Source of the DNA: Achromobacter sp. Bel
GTDB taxonomy: Bacteria; Pseudomonadota; Gammaproteobacteria; Burkholderiales; Burkholderiaceae_B
DNA: 64,000 bases
Direction: 5' to 3'
Assembly: GCF_012928505.1 (NCBI RefSeq)
Contig: NZ_JABBJN010000030.1
Coordinates: 1-64,000 of the forward strand
Below the pieces are notes generated by a model. It was not told where the DNA came from. It did not search any database and saw nothing but the letters and a program-made list of their open reading frames with translations. Positions 59,869-64,000 of this stretch are shown here, piece after piece (position 1 is the first letter of the stretch; each line of letters starts with the position of its first letter). Both the position numbers and the translations under genes were made by a program.

Positions 59869-60417
59869 TCAGCCCGCGTCGCCGCCGCGCCGCGCCTTCA
59901 TCGCCTGCCCGATGTCCGCCAGCGCGTTATCGGAAATCAGCCGCGCGGCCATCGGCAGCAGTTCGTCTTCTTCGCGCCGGATATGCGCCGCATAGGCCGC
60001 GGCGAATGCTTCCGCCTGCGCCGGCGGCAAGATCGCGGGCCGCCCCGCGGCGACCTCGGACAACGCCTGCCGCAGCGGCGCCCACAAGGCCGCCAGTTGC
60101 TGATGCTCGGCCACCAGCCCCCGCACCAGCGCGTGCAGGCAGCCCGCGTCGGAGCCCGCCATGGACTCGATCAAGGCCGGAAAGAGATCCTCTTCCTCGT
60201 CTTCGTGATGGTGCGCGGCAGCCGTGTCGAAATAGCGGACTACGGCGGCGGCGGCCGTCTGCGCCGCTGCGTCGCTGCCGTGCGCGGGCAGATGCGCCGC
60301 CAGCCGCGTCAGCGTGGCGCATTGGCGCGCGATACGGCCATGGCAAGCGGACAGCAGCGCCAACGGATCATCCGCCCCCGGCGCAGGCGCCGGCCCTCCA
60401 GGAAAGCTCACCGCCAT
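59869..60417 (-). CDS. Hemerythrin-domain protein
   Basis: A 182-residue four-helix protein likely to carry a non-haem di-iron site. Candidate ligands are His26 (ACHGRI), His69-71 with Glu74 (HHHEDEEEDLFP), His105 (AEHQQL) and His145 with Glu149 (HIRREEDELLP). AAGGAGG lies six nt before the ATG. Such proteins bind oxygen, NO or metals and often serve in stress response. It follows dacA by 51 nt on the same strand but a functional link is not evident. Confidence 0.85.
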   Translation of the reverse strand: MAVSFPGGPAPAPGADDPLALLSACHGRIARQCATLTRLAAHLPAHGSDAAAQTAAAAVVRYFDTAAAHHHEDEEEDLFPALIESMAGSDAGCLHALVRGLVAEHQQLAALWAPLRQALSEVAAGRPAILPPAQAEAFAAAYAAHIRREEDELLPMAARLISDNALADIGQAMKARRGGDAG

Positions 60418-60468
60418 CGCACACCTCCTTGCCGCCGGCCCAAGCGCACGCCCGACGGCGTGCCAAGA

Positions 60469-61632
60469 TCAACTTGAATGGCCGCGCCACCACAAGCGCA
60501 CGGAATCCCAGGCGCGGCCGGCGAACCCCGCCTCCGCCACTGGCTCCAACGCCACGACCGGGAACTGCATCGACGGTTTGCCGTCCACCAGCACCCGCAA
60601 CGCGCCCACCGTGTCCTGGGCCGCGATCGGCGCCATCAGCGGCTCGCGCGGCGTCCATACGGGTTCCACCTTGGCGCCCGCGGGCACGGTCACATAGGCG
60701 TCCCGTGAGAAACCAGCCTTCAGGCTGTCACTTTCACCCTTCCAGACTTCAGGCGTGGCCACGGCCTGGCCGCGCGCGTACAGCTTGATGGTATTGAAGC
60801 CCTGAAAGCCCCATTCCAGCAACTCCCGGCTTTCCTGGGTCCGCAATTTATCGGACGCCGTGCCCACCACCACCGTGATCAGGCGGCGCTGGTCCGCGCC
60901 ATTGGGTCGGCGCGCCGTCGCCACGATGCAATAGCCGGCAGAGTCGGTATGGCCCGTCTTCAGGCCATCCACGCTGGGGTCCAGCCACAGCAGGCGGTTC
61001 CGGTTGGGCTGGGTGATCTTGTTGAACGTGAACTGCTTGGCGGAATCGTAGGTCTTGTACAGCTGGGGGTAATCGCGGATGAAGCGCGTGGCCAGGACGG
61101 ACAAGTCGCTGGCCGTGGAGTAGGTGCCCGGATCCGGCAGGCCGTGGGGGCTGGCGAAATGCGTCGCGTGCAGCCCCAGCCGCGCGGCCGTGTCGTTCAT
61201 CCGCGCGACAAAGGCCTCGACGCTGCCCGACACCGCTTCGGCCAGCGCGATGGCCGCATCATTGCCGGACTGGATCATCAGGCCGCGCAGCAATTCGTCC
61301 ACCGACACCTTGGAGCCCGGCTCCAGGAACATCTTGGAGCTGCCCGCCGGCACTTTCCATGCGCGCGTCGAAATCACAACCCGTTGGCCTGGCGTCACTT
61401 CCTTCTTATTCAGCGCCTCGAACACGACGTAGGCCGTCATGATCTTTGTCAGCGAGGCGGGTTCGATCCGCGTGGTGGCCGCGTGCGACGCGATCACCTG
61501 GCCGCTGGTCTCGTCCAGCAGCAGCCAGGCTTTGGCCGACAGCACCGGCTGAGGCATCGGCTGCGCCATCGCCCCCGACATGCACGCCGTCGCAACGAGC
61601 AGGCCCGCTGCAAACTTTTTCATCAACAACAT
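60469..61632 (-). CDS. dacA: D-alanyl-D-alanine carboxypeptidase (PBP5/6 type)
   Basis: A 387-residue periplasmic penicillin-binding protein that trims the terminal D-Ala of peptidoglycan stem peptides. The S60-x-x-K63 motif (SLTK), S122-G-N124 and K225-T-G227 triad are present. A signal peptide (KKFAAGLLVATACMSGAMAQ) precedes; an amphipathic C-terminal segment (FAGRAWDSVRLWWRGH) anchors it to the membrane face. The start is at 61632 or at the ATG at 61623. It is divergent from the HU gene. Confidence 0.92.
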   Translation of the reverse strand: MLLMKKFAAGLLVATACMSGAMAQPMPQPVLSAKAWLLLDETSGQVIASHAATTRIEPASLTKIMTAYVVFEALNKKEVTPGQRVVISTRAWKVPAGSSKMFLEPGSKVSVDELLRGLMIQSGNDAAIALAEAVSGSVEAFVARMNDTAARLGLHATHFASPHGLPDPGTYSTASDLSVLATRFIRDYPQLYKTYDSAKQFTFNKITQPNRNRLLWLDPSVDGLKTGHTDSAGYCIVATARRPNGADQRRLITVVVGTASDKLRTQESRELLEWGFQGFNTIKLYARGQAVATPEVWKGESDSLKAGFSRDAYVTVPAGAKVEPVWTPREPLMAPIAAQDTVGALRVLVDGKPSMQFPVVALEPVAEAGFAGRAWDSVRLWWRGHSS

Positions 61633-61981
61633 ATAAGAGCTTCAATCCATGCTTGGGTTGTTCCCGCGCGGAAACGAGCGCCAATCGGCCTGAGCAGCAG
61701 GCCGGCGTTCAACAATATCCCCGCGCGCCGCACGCAATTGGAACACGGCCGGCGCCAATGGTTCAGTGCTGCGATGTTCCGCAAAAATAGGCCTCGAATG
61801 TCACGACCTATTGCAGAAGCCCTTGCAGGAAGCACTTTCTGCGTCGAAAACAACAAACAGAGGCTTAAAACCCGTTAGAAAGCCGCAAGAACTTCAAGTC
61901 TTCCGCTATCATCGGGCGCGTAGCGTTAAAAGCCGATATCCGGCCCGCGCTGCTCCATGTCCTCAACTACGGATTTTGACC
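61633..61981. other. 349-nt region between dacA and the HU/H1 gene
   Basis: It serves as the divergent promoter region of dacA and the HU-type gene. No coding sequence or convincing promoter pair could be identified by eye, and I see no strong hairpin. Confidence 0.5.
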
Positions 61982-62440
61982 ATGGCCACGAAAGCAAAAG
62001 CTCCTGCCAAGAAAGTCACCAAGCCCGCCGTCAAGGCGCCCGCAAAGAAGGCAACCGCCGCCAAACCCGCTGTGAAGCCCGCAGCAAAGAAGGCCGTCGC
62101 CGCCAAGAAGGTCGCTGCTGCACCCAAGGCCATCAAGGCTGCCCTGAACAAGACCCAACTGGTTGCTTACATCGTTGAGCAATCCGGCGTTGAAGCCAAG
62201 GCCGTCAAGGCCGTCCTGGCCAGCCTGGAAACCTCGGTTCTGGGTTCCGTGGACAAGAAGGGCGTCGGCGAATTCACGCTGCCCGGCCTGTTCAAGGTTG
62301 CCGTGCAGAAGGTTCCGGCCAAGGCCAAGCGCTTCGGCAAGGATCCGTTCACTGGCGTCGAGCGCTGGTTCCCCGCCAAGCCGGCTTCGGTCAAGGTGAA
62401 GGTTCGCCCGCTCAAGAAGCTGAAGGACGCCGCGCAGTAA
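61982..62440 (+). CDS. HU-family DNA-binding protein with histone H1-like tail
   Basis: A 152-residue nucleoid protein. Residues about 1-54 are Lys/Ala/Pro repeats resembling histone H1 tails (KAPAKK, KPAVK, AAKK). Residues about 55-152 are a HU-like domain (LNKTQLVAYIVEQSGVEAKAV, EFTLPGLFKVAVQKVP, RWFPAKPASVKVKVRPLK). It starts at the ATG at 61982. Such fusions are known in Bordetella and relatives (BpH2-like). The tail would compact DNA by charge neutralisation and the arm would bend it. It ends with a GAAA-loop terminator. Confidence 0.88.
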   Translation: MATKAKAPAKKVTKPAVKAPAKKATAAKPAVKPAAKKAVAAKKVAAAPKAIKAALNKTQLVAYIVEQSGVEAKAVKAVLASLETSVLGSVDKKGVGEFTLPGLFKVAVQKVPAKAKRFGKDPFTGVERWFPAKPASVKVKVRPLKKLKDAAQ

Positions 62441-62467
62441 TTCGCGCGAGTATCCGGTCAAGCCGGA

Positions 62468-62504
62468 AGGGCCCGCCTCGAAAGAGGCGGGCCCTTCTTT
62501 TTTG
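62468..62504 (+). terminator. Strong intrinsic terminator of the HU/H1 gene
   Basis: A 13-bp stem (AAGGGCCCGCCTC / GAGGCGGGCCCTT) closes on a GAAA tetraloop and is followed by CTTTTTT; it lies about 28 nt after the stop. Confidence 0.9.
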
Positions 62505-62591
62505 CCGCGCGCTTTGCGCAGGTCCCGGTCCTGCTGTTAGAATTTATCTTCACGTTAAGAAACTTTATATAAAACTAAATTCGGTTTTCCC

Positions 62592-63104
62592 ATGAATGAC
62601 CTTGTCGATCAGGTGATCTCGCAATGGAGCGCGGAATGTCCCAACCAGGACTTCGCCGCCATGACGGTCGTCACCCGGGTGTTCCGCTTGAACGCCTTTG
62701 CCGCCCGCAACGTGAACCGCAGCTTCCGTCGCTACAACCTGCATCAGGGCGAATTCGACGTGCTGGCCACGCTGTACCGCACGGGCGCCCCGCACGCCAT
62801 GAATCCGCAGAAGCTGGTCGATGCCCTGCTACTGACTTCCGGCGCCATGACCAACCGCCTGGACCGCCTTGAACAGGCAGGCCTGCTGGTGCGCAACCCC
62901 AACCCCGACGACCGGCGCGGCATCATCGTGACGCTGACCGTGGAAGGCCTGCGCGTGATCAAACTGGTCCTGAAAGACTACCTGAAAGACCTGAACGAAC
63001 TGCTGGACCCGCTATCGCCGGCCGAGCGCAAGCAACTGGCCGGGCTGCTGAAAAAGCTGCTGATCAAACACGACCAGGAGACGCCCGGCGGCATCGGCGC
63101 CTGA
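62592..63104 (+). CDS. MarR-family transcriptional regulator
   Basis: A 170-residue winged-helix regulator. The HTH region spans about residues 55-110 (FDVLATLYRTG, LLLTSGAMTNRLDRLEQAG, RNPNPDDRRGIIVTLT). A short AT-rich stretch with TTATATAAA precedes the ATG at 62592 and probably contains its promoter; no ribosome site is obvious. It lies 78 nt upstream of an MFS gene in the same direction and is the likely repressor of that exporter. Confidence 0.9.
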   Translation: MNDLVDQVISQWSAECPNQDFAAMTVVTRVFRLNAFAARNVNRSFRRYNLHQGEFDVLATLYRTGAPHAMNPQKLVDALLLTSGAMTNRLDRLEQAGLLVRNPNPDDRRGIIVTLTVEGLRVIKLVLKDYLKDLNELLDPLSPAERKQLAGLLKKLLIKHDQETPGGIGA

Positions 63105-63182
63105 CGCCTGCCCCGCGTTTGCCCAGCTTTGCCCCGGCTCGTTGCCCGCGCGCCTTCCCCGCATCACCACCGCCTGCCACCC

Positions 63183-64000
63183 ATGACTTCCGCTTCACCC
63201 GCCAAGACGACTCCCTCCGCGACGCCGACACTGACCGCGCCGATCATCCTGCTGATGTCGGTCGCCACCGGCCTTGCCGTCGCCAGCAATTACTACGCGC
63301 AGCCGCTGCTGCACACGATCGGCCAGCAGTTTTCGCTGTCCAACGCGACGGCCGGGGCCATCGTCACCACCGCGCAGCTCAGCTACGCGCTGGGACTGAT
63401 GCTGCTGGTGCCGCTGGGCGATATGTTCGAACGCCGCAGCCTGATCGTGCTGATGACGCTGCTGTCGGCAGGCGGCCTGCTGATTTCCTCCTTCGCGACC
63501 AGCATCGCCGTGCTGCTGGTGGGCACTGCGCTGACCGGCCTGCTGTCCGTCGTCGCTCAGATCCTGGTGCCGTTCGCCGCCACGCTGGCGGCGCCGCACG
63601 AACGGGGCAAGGCGGTGGGCACCGTCATGAGCGGGCTGCTGCTGGGCATCCTGCTGGCCCGCACCGTCGCCGGCGCCCTGGCCGACGTGGGCAGTTGGCG
63701 TACGGTGTACTGGGTGGCCGCCATTCTGATGACGGCCATGTCAGCCGCCCTGTGGCGCCTGTTGCCGCGCTACCAGAGCCCCACGTCGATGAGCTACCCG
63801 CGCCTGCTGGGCTCGATTCTGCGCATGTTCATTGAAGAACCGCTGTTCCGCGCCCGGTCGCTGCTGGGTTTCCTGCTGTTCGCCGCCTTCAGCATGCTGT
63901 GGACCACGTTGACCTTCCTGTTGTCCAGCGCCCCCTATGAATACAGCACCACCACTATCGGGCTGTTCGGCTTGGCGGGGGCGGCCGGCGCCTATGCCGC
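63183..64000 (+). CDS. MFS transporter (truncated by window end)
   Basis: An open frame from the ATG at 63183 to the window end (272 codons so far). NYYAQPLLHTIGQQFSLS at the first loop, GDMFERRSLIVLM (motif A) and GTVMSGLLLGILLARTVAG (motif C region) mark a DHA1-type exporter of the YbcL/Cmr-like group. The MarR gene lies just upstream and probably regulates it. The C-terminal half is outside the window, so length and substrate cannot be judged. Confidence 0.85.
   Translation, partial: MTSASPAKTTPSATPTLTAPIILLMSVATGLAVASNYYAQPLLHTIGQQFSLSNATAGAIVTTAQLSYALGLMLLVPLGDMFERRSLIVLMTLLSAGGLLISSFATSIAVLLVGTALTGLLSVVAQILVPFAATLAAPHERGKAVGTVMSGLLLGILLARTVAGALADVGSWRTVYWVAAILMTAMSAALWRLLPRYQSPTSMSYPRLLGSILRMFIEEPLFRARSLLGFLLFAAFSMLWTTLTFLLSSAPYEYSTTTIGLFGLAGAAGAYA

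Noticed and set aside
1-64000. CRISPR arrays, tRNA/rRNA genes, insertion sequences, prophage
   Set aside because: No regularly spaced repeats, cloverleaf-like sequences, transposase or integrase reading frames were recognised by eye; a dedicated tRNA/ncRNA scan would be needed to exclude small RNAs.

Overview
The window is one 64 kb chromosomal stretch of a high-GC betaproteobacterium. Gene content points to Alcaligenaceae (Achromobacter/Bordetella type): several orphan Bug-type periplasmic receptors each next to a LysR regulator, a HU protein with a histone H1-like Lys/Ala/Pro tail, zinc-free L28/L33 ribosomal proteins, and many CoA-ligase, CoA-transferase and MFS genes. No rRNA, tRNA, CRISPR array, transposase, integrase or phage gene was seen. 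The family assignment is inferred from gene content, not from a marker-gene comparison.

Layout. 0-10.7 kb: three LysR-controlled catabolic or efflux units: an MFS exporter with divergent LysR; a fused HMG-CoA-lyase/CoA-transferase enzyme plus a Bug receptor with divergent LysR; and a Bug receptor plus amidase with divergent LysR. 10.7-16.1 kb: an operon of iron alcohol dehydrogenase, MHS-type symporter and semialdehyde dehydrogenase with divergent LysR. 16-18.6 kb: MFS plus ArsB-like transporter pair. 18.8-26.5 kb: VOC protein, Bug receptor, LysR, hydantoinase/oxoprolinase subunits A and B, and a ChaA-like Ca2+/H+ antiporter. 26.5-34.2 kb: a stress and carbohydrate patch (BON-domain protein, DUF4142 protein, small proteins, GH15 glucoamylase-like enzyme with an SDR, chloroperoxidase-like hydrolase, Rnk, NAD(P)-binding protein). 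34.1-45.1 kb: a seven-gene minus-strand acyl-CoA degradation operon (two acyl-CoA ligases, SCP-x thiolase, two hot-dog dehydratases, SDR, acyl-CoA dehydrogenase) under an AraC regulator, with a divergent alpha-methylacyl-CoA-racemase-like gene and a Bug receptor.

45.1-52.1 kb: tandem-domain tautomerase, proXWV-type osmoprotectant transporter with two strong hairpins between proX and proW, cyclopropane fatty acid synthase, Bcr/CflA exporter. 52.4-57 kb: rpmB-rpmG with a terminator, then a branched-chain-amino-acid-type ABC cassette in which the two permeases are fused and only one ATPase is present. 57-64 kb: SulP transporter, phosphonopyruvate hydrolase, hemerythrin protein, D-Ala-D-Ala carboxypeptidase, HU/H1 protein, MarR regulator and a MFS gene cut by the window end.

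The most unusual items are the lyase/CoA-transferase fusion, the tandem tautomerase, the fused LivHM with a lone ATPase, the proX-proW hairpin pair, the stand-alone phosphonopyruvate hydrolase and the branched-acyl-CoA degradation island. None of these amounts to a proven new system; all are sequence-based hypotheses.
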